Below the pieces are notes generated by a model. That model was not told where the DNA came from. It worked only from the letters and a program-made list of their open reading frames with translations, and searched no databases. DNA of 6,013 nt from Selenomonadaceae bacterium UBA3796 (GTDB lineage: Bacteria; Bacillota; Negativicutes; Selenomonadales; Selenomonadaceae), in assembly GCA_002369175.1 (NCBI GenBank), contig DFES01000029.1, positions 1-6,013 of the forward strand, read 5' to 3'. Shown here one piece after another: positions 1 through 5,237 of this stretch. The position numbers and the translations under genes are program-made. The number at the start of each line of letters is the position of its first letter. Within the stretch, counting starts at the first letter, position 1.

Positions 1-183
1 AAGCGGGTAGCCTTTGAGGGGGGGTGCAACGGAAATCTCAAGGGGATATCCAAACTCGTGGAGGGTATGGATATGGATTTCGTCATCGAGCGTTTTTCGG
101 GGAATACCTGCAACAACAAGCCCACCTCTTGTCCGGATCAGCTTGCCAAGGCGCTTCGGGAAGCCTATGCGGCACAGCAGTAG
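1..183 (+). CDS. TSCPD-domain small protein (TIGR03905-like), 3' part
   Basis: This is the last 60 codons of a gene that begins before the window; frame 1 reads through to TAG at 181-183. Visible motifs are FEGGCNGNLKGISKLVEGM (residues 5-23 of the fragment) and CNNKPTSCPDQLAKAL (37-52). Three of its four cysteines, those in GGCNGN and TSCPD plus the one in TCNNK, sit in the pattern that defines the TSCPD domain. That domain is also found at the C terminus of some B12-dependent ribonucleotide reductases; as a stand-alone protein of roughly 80 residues it is common in Bacillota and has no established function. About 20 N-terminal residues appear to be missing, judged from the usual family length. 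A metal- or nucleotide-related role is only a guess. It lies 26 bases before the PHP phosphatase gene and probably shares its transcript. Confidence 0.85.
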   Translation, partial: KRVAFEGGCNGNLKGISKLVEGMDMDFVIERFSGNTCNNKPTSCPDQLAKALREAYAAQQ

Positions 184-191
184 CAGGGAGA

Positions 192-200
192 GGAAAGGGG
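192..200 (+). promoter_or_regulatory. Ribosome binding site that places the PHP gene start at TTG 210
   Basis: The purine-rich run GGAAAGGGG lies nine bases before the in-frame TTG at 210. The open frame extends further upstream to an ATG at 24, but that would overlap nearly all of the TSCPD gene, and its translation has no resemblance to a PHP protein before the RYDSHVHT motif. Starting at TTG puts the first metal-binding HxH at residues 6-8, which is where PHP phosphatases of this family carry it. Confidence 0.7.
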
Positions 201-209
201 TGTTGTTGG

Positions 210-980
210 TTGCGGTATGACAGCCATGTACATACTGTTTTTTCTGCGGATTCGGACATGACGGCAGAGGAAGTGCTGGCGCAGGCAGAGCGTCTGGACT
301 TGGGGCTGGTGTTCACGGAGCATCTGGATATTGGTTTTCCGGGGGATGCGGAGTATGTCTTTGACCCGGAGGAATACTGGAAAACCTACGGCTCCCTTCG
401 AAGCGACAGACTGCTTTTAGGAGTGGAGATCGGCATGACGGCGGAACACCGGAGGGAAAACCGCGATTTTGCCTCCTGCGCCCCATTTGATATGGTGGTG
501 GGCTCCCTTCATGTAATGGAGGGGATGGATCTCTACTATCCCGAGATCTATGAAAAGAGAAAGAAGGAGGAGCTTTATCGAGATTACTTGATTTCCATGG
601 CAAGGGAGGTCTATCATAACGATTTCATCGATGTGCTGGCGCATATCGACTACATCGCTCGCTATGCGAATTATGCGGATCCCGAGCTAGCGTATGAAGA
701 TTTTCCGGAGGAAATGGATGCTCTCCTTGGAGCACTCATCGTGACGGATACGGTGCCGGAACTCAATACCAGACGTTTTTCCGACCCTGCGGTTCCGGGA
801 AAGCTCCTTCCCATATACCGCCGCTATCGGGAACTGGGAGGGCGTTACATCACCATTGGATCCGATGCCCATACCCCCGACGCCGTAGGGGCGAATTTCG
901 CCATGGCAGAGGAATTCGCAGAGCACTGCAGGCTGAAGCCCGTGGTGTTCTACGAGAGAAGAATGGAACTCAGCGCTTGA
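210..980 (+). CDS. PHP-domain phosphatase, histidinol-phosphatase (HisJ) family
   Basis: The 256-residue product has the full set of PHP metal-site motifs. These are HVH (residues 6-8), FSADSD (11-16), TEH (36-38), GVEIG (71-75), GSLH (98-101), LAHIDY (143-148), ELNT (184-187) and GSDAH (217-221). PHP enzymes bind two or three metal ions with these His, Asp and Glu residues and hydrolyse phosphoesters. The HisJ/HisK branch removes phosphate from L-histidinol phosphate in histidine synthesis, and the length fits that branch (about 250-270 residues). No signal peptide or membrane segment is seen, so it should be cytosolic. No other his gene is in the window, and PHP paralogues often act on other phosphomonoesters, so histidinol phosphate as substrate is an inference from family only. 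The start is TTG at 210, supported by a ribosome site at 192-200. Confidence 0.88.
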   Translation: MRYDSHVHTVFSADSDMTAEEVLAQAERLDLGLVFTEHLDIGFPGDAEYVFDPEEYWKTYGSLRSDRLLLGVEIGMTAEHRRENRDFASCAPFDMVVGSLHVMEGMDLYYPEIYEKRKKEELYRDYLISMAREVYHNDFIDVLAHIDYIARYANYADPELAYEDFPEEMDALLGALIVTDTVPELNTRRFSDPAVPGKLLPIYRRYRELGGRYITIGSDAHTPDAVGANFAMAEEFAEHCRLKPVVFYERRMELSA

Positions 981-993
981 AGGAGGTGTTTGT

Positions 994-1179
994 ATGGGGG
1001 ATATGACAATTGCGGCGATGTCAGTGGATATGCATCAGGCTCAGGTACAGCAGGATTTTGGCATCGGTGTCATGAAGATGGCTATGGAAGCAGAGACGGC
1101 CGCTCTGGATGAGCTCATGGAGTCTGCAACCATGAGCCTTGACCCGGGGCTGGGCGGAACGATTGATATTACGGTTTGA
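994..1179 (+). CDS. YjfB-like small protein (putative motility protein family)
   Basis: This 61-residue protein starts at ATG 994, seven bases after a strong AGGAGG (981-986) and 13 bases after the stop of the PHP gene. It begins DMTIAAMSVDM, has a central helical stretch with the motif GVMKMAM (residues 24-30), and ends PGLGGTIDITV (51-61). The alanine/methionine/glutamine-rich amphipathic helix, the VMKMAM core and the terminal LGxxIDI are the pattern of the YjfB family (Pfam 'putative motility protein'), whose members are about 60 residues long and uncharacterised. The family label comes from occurrence in flagellated Bacillota; no motility gene is in this window. There is no signal peptide or transmembrane segment. 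It is the last gene before a strong terminator. Confidence 0.8.
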   Translation: MGDMTIAAMSVDMHQAQVQQDFGIGVMKMAMEAETAALDELMESATMSLDPGLGGTIDITV

Positions 1180-1239
1180 TAGGGAACCTACGAGGAATCG
1201 GACTCCCTTGCGGAACCATGGTGAAAAAGGAATGCGTGG

Positions 1240-1280
1240 ATGGCTCTTTCGGCAGAGGTCTGCCGAAAGAGCCATTTTTT
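1240..1280 (+). terminator. Strong factor-independent terminator after the YjfB-like gene
   Basis: The arms 1240-1255 and 1260-1275 are perfectly complementary over 16 bp (ATGGCTCTTTCGGCAG and its complement). They close a four-base loop AGGT and are followed directly by a run of T to position 1280. It lies 60 bases after the YjfB-like stop codon and about 70 bases before the heat-shock promoter, so it should insulate the chaperone operon from upstream transcription. There is no T-run on the opposite strand side, so it looks one-directional. Confidence 0.93.
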
Positions 1281-1320
1281 GCAATATTCTCCGCGCCCTT
1301 GTCGGGTCTTTTTCCATAAA

Positions 1321-1358
1321 AACTATTGACTTTTTGACTATTAACTATTGACTTTTTG
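1321..1358 (+). repeat. 16-base direct repeat in the hrcA promoter region
   Basis: AACTATTGACTTTTTG occurs exactly at 1321-1336 and again at 1343-1358, 22 bases apart start to start. A third TTGACT lies between them at 1334-1339. The second copy contains the -35 element of the operon promoter; the first has no acceptable -10 at 16-18 bases. It could be a local tandem duplication or part of a dispersed AT-rich intergenic repeat. Confidence 0.8.
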
Positions 1359-1376
1359 TCTTTGGCATTGTATCAT
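1348..1376 (+). promoter_or_regulatory. Sigma-A-type promoter of the hrcA-grpE-dnaK-dnaJ operon
   Basis: The -35 hexamer TTGACT (1348-1353) and the -10 hexamer TATCAT (1371-1376) are separated by exactly 17 bases, and each differs from consensus at one position. The expected transcription start is near 1382-1384, immediately before the CIRCE operator, giving a leader of about 70 bases. This is the vegetative-promoter-plus-CIRCE arrangement of class I heat-shock genes. No sigma-32-like promoter is seen. Confidence 0.83.
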
Positions 1377-1388
1377 TCTAATTGAAGG

Positions 1389-1415
1389 TTAGCACTCGAC
1401 GAATCAGAGTGCTAA
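1389..1415 (+). promoter_or_regulatory. CIRCE operator, binding site of HrcA
   Basis: The site reads TTAGCACTC, nine spacer bases (GACGAATCA), then GAGTGCTAA. Both arms match the CIRCE consensus exactly and the spacer has the standard length. It starts about 5-7 bases after the predicted transcription start and 37 bases before the hrcA ATG, so bound HrcA should block transcription. Because it is transcribed, the arms can also pair in the leader RNA, which in other species affects message stability. It makes the whole operon, including hrcA itself, subject to HrcA and GroE-dependent feedback (known for the system, inferred here). Confidence 0.98.
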
Positions 1416-1439
1416 CAAGGAAATCACAGCAGTTCCGTC

Positions 1440-1446
1440 GGGGGTG
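1440..1446 (+). promoter_or_regulatory. Ribosome binding site that places the hrcA start at ATG 1452
   Basis: GGGGGTG can pair with the anti-Shine-Dalgarno CCUCCAC along all seven bases, with one G-U pair, and its GGGGG core ends seven bases before ATG 1452. A GTG at 1446 is also in frame but lies inside this site, so it has no ribosome site of its own. Starting at 1452 gives MIDERKQRIL, the usual beginning of HrcA. Confidence 0.7.
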
Positions 1447-1451
1447 TGGGA

Positions 1452-2477
1452 ATGATTGATGAGAGGAAGCAGAGGATTCTGCAGGCAATCATTGATGATT
1501 ACATTTCATCGGCAGAGCCGGTGGGTTCCCGGACCCTCGCCCGCAAGCATGATTTGGGTGTCAGTCCTGCGACGATTCGCAATGAGATGGCAGATTTGGA
1601 GATGTTGGGCTATCTTGAGCACATCCATACATCATCCGGCCGCATTCCTTCGTCAAAGGGGTATCGGTTCTATGTGGACGGTCTCATTCCTCCCAAGCCG
1701 GTGAGCGATGAGGAAAAATCGCTCATCGACCGTTGGTACAAGGCAAGGGTAAAGCGCATCGACGAGGTGTTTCAGGAAACAGCGAGGCTTATCTCCCAGG
1801 TGACGAAGAACGTGTCCATTGTTCTGGCTCCCCAGGTTTCCCAGGCGGCTTTTCGGTGCCTGCAGTTTCTCCCCTTGGATGACCACCGCGCCATTGCCGT
1901 TATCATGACGGATGCGGGGTTTGTGGAAAACAAGATCGTGGAGATGCCTTCCGGGGCAGCCTTTGAGGATTTTCAGCGTATGGCGGGAGTCATCAACCGT
2001 TCCCTAGCGGGACGGATCCTTCGTTCCATTCAGGGAACGGCCATGAAGCAGATTCGGGATGAGATACAGGATGAGAGCCTCTACGAATCGGCGCTGGAGG
2101 TCATTCGAAGGGCGCTGGATTCCGAGAAGAGGGAACGGCTGTATCTGGGCGGTGCCACGCACATGATGGAACAGCCGGAATTTCAGGATGTGGACAGGAT
2201 CAAAGACATCCTTCTCATGCTGGAGGAGGAGGAGCTCATCAAGGATATCCTGCACGCTCATAGGGGAGAGGGGTTGGAAGTCAGTATCGGGCAGGAGAAT
2301 GAGAACAGCCGCATCAAGGATTGCAGCATCATCACTGCCACATACCATCTGGATGGGGAACTTCTGGGAACCATTGCGGTACTGGGACCCACCCGCATGG
2401 AATACGGGAAGGCAATGTCGCTTCTGGAATACATGAATACAAATCTTGCCAATGTGATCCGCAGGTTCCATTGGTGA
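1452..2477 (+). CDS. hrcA: Heat-inducible transcription repressor HrcA
   Basis: The 341-residue product has the normal HrcA length and layout. Residues 1-75 form a winged-helix DNA-binding domain, with MIDERKQRILQAIIDDYI at the start, SPATIRNEMADLEMLGYL (38-55) as the recognition region and HTSSGRIPSSKGYRFYVD (59-76) as the wing. A GAF-like central part and a dimerisation region follow. SIGQEN (278-283) and GTIAVLGPTRMEYGKAM (306-322) are the conserved C-terminal signatures. HrcA binds CIRCE and represses chaperone operons; GroE is needed to keep it folded, so unfolded protein relieves repression. A perfect CIRCE lies in its own leader. The grpE start follows 18 bases after the stop, as expected for an operon. 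Nothing is missing or truncated. Confidence 0.97.
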   Translation: MIDERKQRILQAIIDDYISSAEPVGSRTLARKHDLGVSPATIRNEMADLEMLGYLEHIHTSSGRIPSSKGYRFYVDGLIPPKPVSDEEKSLIDRWYKARVKRIDEVFQETARLISQVTKNVSIVLAPQVSQAAFRCLQFLPLDDHRAIAVIMTDAGFVENKIVEMPSGAAFEDFQRMAGVINRSLAGRILRSIQGTAMKQIRDEIQDESLYESALEVIRRALDSEKRERLYLGGATHMMEQPEFQDVDRIKDILLMLEEEELIKDILHAHRGEGLEVSIGQENENSRIKDCSIITATYHLDGELLGTIAVLGPTRMEYGKAMSLLEYMNTNLANVIRRFHW

Positions 2478-2495
2478 TGAAATGAGGAGGATAAC

Positions 2496-3128
2496 ATGCC
2501 AGCGTTCATGAAAGATGAATTGAAGAAGAAGGACGAGGAGAAGCTGGAGGCAATGAAGCGCGAAATCGATGATGCGATTTCGCCGGAGGAGGGAGCGTCT
2601 TCCGAAGAAGTGCCCGATGCGGAAACTCCTTCCGAGGATGCTCCCCAGGAAGAGGAGCCCATGGACGAGGCAGCTGCCCTGCAAAAGCAGGTGGAGAGCC
2701 TTACGGCCCAGCTTCAGGAGACGGAAAGCAGTCTGAAGCGCCTTCGGGCGGACTTCGAGAATTTTCGCCGCCGCACGGCAAAGGAGAAAGAAGAGGTGGG
2801 AGCCGTTGTTGCCCAGGAGATCTGCCGCGATATGCTGCCCCTGCTGGATAATTTCGAGCGGGCTATGGCAACAGAGGACAAGGCCAGCGAGAATTTCCAG
2901 AAGGGAGTGGAAATGATTTTCACCCAGTTCCAGGAAATCCTGAAGAAAAACGGTTTGGAGCTCATAGAGACAAAGGATGCAAAATTTGATCCAAATTTCC
3001 ATCAGGCGGTCATGCGTGTTCAGAATCCGGAACTGGAGGACGATACCATCTCTGCCGAACTTCAGAAGGGCTATATTGTGAAGGGCAGGGTCATCCGCCC
3101 GAGCATGGTTCAGGTTGTTGCGAATTAG
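2496..3128 (+). CDS. grpE: GrpE, nucleotide exchange factor of DnaK
   Basis: This 210-residue protein begins at ATG 2496, five bases after GAGGAGG (2484-2490). A second in-frame ATG at 2508 is possible but worse placed. Residues 1-58 are highly charged and probably disordered, with many Glu and Asp. Residues 59-110 are a coiled-coil helix with ADFENFRRRTAKE (85-97), which forms the long dimer stalk. LLDNFERAM (116-124) belongs to the helical core. FDPNFHQAV (164-172) and GYIVKGRVIRPSMVQV (192-207) are the C-terminal beta-domain signatures that contact the DnaK nucleotide-binding domain. GrpE opens the DnaK cleft to release ADP in the cytosol. In many species its stalk also acts as a thermosensor. 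The gene lies between hrcA and dnaK, 68 bases before the latter. Confidence 0.97.
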   Translation: MPAFMKDELKKKDEEKLEAMKREIDDAISPEEGASSEEVPDAETPSEDAPQEEEPMDEAAALQKQVESLTAQLQETESSLKRLRADFENFRRRTAKEKEEVGAVVAQEICRDMLPLLDNFERAMATEDKASENFQKGVEMIFTQFQEILKKNGLELIETKDAKFDPNFHQAVMRVQNPELEDDTISAELQKGYIVKGRVIRPSMVQVVAN

Positions 3129-3131
3129 TGG

Positions 3132-3176
3132 AGCTGGAATGCTCAGCTTAAATACTCAGTTTATAGGAACAGTATT
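3132..3176 (+). other. Small hairpins in the grpE-dnaK gap
   Basis: Two small inverted repeats lie in the 68-base gap. AGCTG (3132-3136) pairs with CAGCT (3144-3148) across seven bases. AATACT (3151-3156) plus GTT (3159-3161) pairs with AAC plus AGTATT (3168-3176), giving nine base pairs with a two-base bulge and a six-base loop. The second ends eight bases before the dnaK ribosome site AGGAGG (3184-3189). There is no T-run, so termination is unlikely. Messages of this operon are known to be processed in other Bacillota, and these could be processing or protecting structures; this is inference from weak pairing. Confidence 0.4.
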
Positions 3177-3196
3177 GAAATACAGGAGGAATTATC

Positions 3197-5068
3197 ATGT
3201 CGAAAGTAATAGGTATCGATCTTGGAACAACGAATTCGGTTGTATCTGTTGTAGAAGGCGGGGAGCCTACAGTTATCACGAATCCGGAAGGCAGCCGCAT
3301 TACACCCTCTGTTGTGGGTTTCACGAAGGATGGCCAGCGTCTTGTGGGGCAGCTTGCAAAGCGCCAGGCAGTGTCCAATCCTGACCGCACCATTGCTTCC
3401 ATCAAGCGCCATATGGGCGAGGCGAGCTACAAGGTCACGGTGGACGACAAGAGCTATACACCGCCGGAGATTTCCGCTATGGTTCTGCAGAAGCTCAAGG
3501 CAGATGCAGAGGCTTATCTCGGCGAAGAGGTTACCCGTGCCGTCATAACGGTTCCTGCTTATTTCAATGACAGCCAGCGCCAGGCCACCAAGGATGCCGG
3601 AAAGATTGCAGGTCTTGAGGTGGAGCGCATCATCAACGAGCCGACGGCAGCGGCTATCGCGTACGGTCTTGACAAGGACAGCGATGAGACGATTCTCGTA
3701 TTCGACCTTGGCGGCGGCACCTTCGATGTCTCCATTCTTGATTTGGAGGGCGGCGCATTCTTGGTTCAGGCTACCAGCGGTGATACGCATCTGGGCGGCG
3801 ATGATTTTGATCAGAAGGTCATGGACTGGATGGTTGCGGAGTTCCAGAGAGAGAATGGCATTGATCTCTCCCAGGACAAGATGGCGGCCCAGCGTCTCAA
3901 GGAGGCAGCTGAGAAAGCGAAGATTGAGCTTTCCAGCATGACCCAGACGAATATCAATCTGCCTTTCATCACGGCGGATGCCAGCGGTCCGAAGCATCTC
4001 GATCTCACCCTTTCCAGGGCGAAGTTCGATGAGCTTACGGCAGATCTTGTGGAACGCACTATGGGACCGACGCGCCGTGCGATGGAAGATGCTGGGCTTA
4101 GCGGATCGGATATCGACAAGATCATCCTTGTGGGTGGTTCTTCCCGTATTCCTGCCGTCCAGGAAGCCATTCGCAAACAGCTGGGCAAGGACCCTTCCAA
4201 GGGCGTGAACCCGGATGAGTGCGTTTCCGTCGGTGCGGCCATTCAGGGCGGCATCATCGGCGGCGATGTGAAGAAGAATATCGCTCTCGTGGATGTCACT
4301 CCCCTTTCCCTGGGCATCGAGACCTTGGGCGGCGTTTGCACGAAGCTCATTGAGCGCAACACGGCAATTCCGACATCCAAGAGCCAGGTGTTCTCCACTG
4401 CGGCGGATAATCAGCCCGCGGTTGACATTCATGTACTTCAGGGCGAGCGTGAGATGGCAGCGGGCAACAAGACCCTCGGTCGTTTCGAGCTTTCCGATAT
4501 TCCTCCTGCTCCCCGTGGAGTGCCCCGCATCGAGGTTACCTTCGATATCGATGAGAACGGCATCGTCAAGGTTTCCGCAAAGGATCTCGGTACGGGCAAG
4601 GAGCAGAAGATTACGATTCAGTCCGGCAGCGGCATGAGCAAGGAGGACATCGACCGCATGGTCAAGGAAGCAGAAGCCCATGCGGCGGAGGACAAGAAGC
4701 AGAAGGAAGCCATCGACGCAAAGAATCAGGCGGATTCCCTCGTCTATCAGGCGGAGAAGACCATCAAGGATCTCGGTGATAAGGCGGATCCGGGACAGGT
4801 GGACAAGGTGAAGGCAGCCTGTGAGAAGGTGAAGGAGGCCTTGAAGGGCACGGATATCGAGGCCATCAAGAAGGCAACGGAAGACCTCCAGAAACCTCTC
4901 TATGAGATGAGCGCAGCAGCTTATCAGCAGGGTCAGGCAGCAGGCCCGGGAGCGGCTCCCGGTGCAGATATGGGCGCACAGCATGCTGAGAGTGCATCCC
5001 AGGGAACGAAGCAGGATGACGATGTTGTGGATGCGGAATACACGGAAGTGAAGGACGACAAGAAATAA
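3197..5068 (+). CDS. dnaK: Chaperone DnaK (Hsp70)
   Basis: The 623-residue product starts at ATG 3197, seven bases after AGGAGG. The ATPase domain shows IDLGTTNS (7-14, phosphate 1), catalytic Lys70 in SIKRHMG, AYFNDSQRQATKDAG (121-135), DLGGGTFD (170-177, phosphate 2), Thr197 in GDTHLGGDDFD, and LVGGSSRIPAVQ (311-322). The linker and substrate-binding sheet follow (DVTPLSLGIET 366-376, SQVFSTAADNQ 396-406, HVLQGERE 412-419). The helical lid is about 480-575 and the tail is acidic, with DDDVVDAEY. The short stretch after KRHMG (71-90) lacks the insertion of proteobacterial DnaK, as in Bacillota. DnaK binds exposed hydrophobic segments in an ATP-driven cycle with DnaJ and GrpE. Oddities: the linker reads KKNIALVD, one residue longer than usual; the almost invariant Cys after TTNS is Val15; and cysteines appear at 342 and 381. 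Confidence 0.98.
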   Translation: MSKVIGIDLGTTNSVVSVVEGGEPTVITNPEGSRITPSVVGFTKDGQRLVGQLAKRQAVSNPDRTIASIKRHMGEASYKVTVDDKSYTPPEISAMVLQKLKADAEAYLGEEVTRAVITVPAYFNDSQRQATKDAGKIAGLEVERIINEPTAAAIAYGLDKDSDETILVFDLGGGTFDVSILDLEGGAFLVQATSGDTHLGGDDFDQKVMDWMVAEFQRENGIDLSQDKMAAQRLKEAAEKAKIELSSMTQTNINLPFITADASGPKHLDLTLSRAKFDELTADLVERTMGPTRRAMEDAGLSGSDIDKIILVGGSSRIPAVQEAIRKQLGKDPSKGVNPDECVSVGAAIQGGIIGGDVKKNIALVDVTPLSLGIETLGGVCTKLIERNTAIPTSKSQVFSTAADNQPAVDIHVLQGEREMAAGNKTLGRFELSDIPPAPRGVPRIEVTFDIDENGIVKVSAKDLGTGKEQKITIQSGSGMSKEDIDRMVKEAEAHAAEDKKQKEAIDAKNQADSLVYQAEKTIKDLGDKADPGQVDKVKAACEKVKEALKGTDIEAIKKATEDLQKPLYEMSAAAYQQGQAAGPGAAPGADMGAQHAESASQGTKQDDDVVDAEYTEVKDDKK

Positions 5069-5100
5069 GCGGCCGGAATCGGTTTTCTGAGAGCAGCAGT

Positions 5101-5145
5101 CAGTGAGGAGTGGTTAGCGGACAGCCCGCTATCCACTTTTCACTG
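5101..5145 (+). repeat. Imperfect inverted repeat 1 between dnaK and dnaJ
   Basis: The 20-base arms 5101-5120 (starts CAGTGAGGAGTGG, ends TTAGCGG) and 5126-5145 are complementary at 17 positions around a five-base loop ACAGC. Two of the three mismatches become G-U pairs in RNA, leaving one U-U. It starts 33 bases after the dnaK stop codon. No T-run follows, so it is not a standard terminator. It could be a REP-like or palindromic mobile element, or an RNA element stabilising the 3' end of dnaK. Confidence 0.75.
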
Positions 5146-5223
5146 TATGGAACTGGCAATGAATAAATTTTGAGATTTAGACAAGTCAAATCTAAAATTT
5201 ATTTATGAACAGTTCCTGTATAC
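5145..5223 (+). repeat. Long imperfect inverted repeat 2 between dnaK and dnaJ
   Basis: Nested complementary segments form one hairpin of roughly 30 bp. From outside in, they are GTAT/ATAC (5145-5148 with 5220-5223), GGAACTG/CAGTTCC (5149-5155 with 5210-5216), ATG/TAT with one G-T (5159-5161 with 5204-5206), AATAAATTTT/AAAATTTATT (5162-5171 with 5194-5203) and AGATTT/AAATCT (5173-5178 with 5188-5193). The loop is about 5179-5187. It abuts repeat 1 and ends one base before the dnaJ ribosome site. The inner part is very AT-rich, unlike the genes on either side. It may be a small palindromic (MITE-like) insertion or a structure that limits readthrough or dnaJ translation. Confidence 0.75.
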
Positions 5224-5233
5224 AAGGGTGGTG
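5224..5233 (+). promoter_or_regulatory. Ribosome binding site that places the dnaJ start at GTG 5238
   Basis: AAGGGTGGTG pairs with the anti-Shine-Dalgarno with one mismatch and stands a few bases before GTG 5238. The frame from GTG gives MSEKRDYYEVLGV, the normal DnaJ beginning. There is no ATG in frame nearby. An ATG at 5236 is out of frame and followed directly by TGA. Confidence 0.65.
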
Positions 5234-5237
5234 CAAT

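Noticed and set aside
24..209. Upstream extension of the PHP gene to ATG 24
   Set aside because: It would overlap the TSCPD gene almost completely in another frame, and the added residues have no family similarity. TTG 210 has a good ribosome site and gives the right N terminus.
1290..1315. Second terminator-like element CCGCGCCCTTGTCGGGTCTTTTT
   Set aside because: Only three base pairs (CCC with GGG, or CCG with CGG) can form, too weak to count as a terminator.
2004..3002. Minus-strand frame of 332 codons across the hrcA-grpE junction
   Set aside because: It covers two clearly coding sense genes; its Leu/His-rich composition reflects the complement of Glu-rich codons, and it has no recognisable domain.
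3115..3180. Separate promoter or second CIRCE in front of dnaK
   Set aside because: No TTAGCACTC arm is present. TTGCGA at 3118 has no -10 at 16-18 bases, and the TAAATA and TATAGG candidates lack a properly spaced -35.
3161..4984. Very long open frame of 607 codons on the minus strand
   Set aside because: It lies opposite dnaK. Long antisense frames opposite dnaK are a well-known by-product of its codon use; the predicted protein is Leu/Arg/His-rich with no domain pattern, and the sense strand encodes full DnaK.
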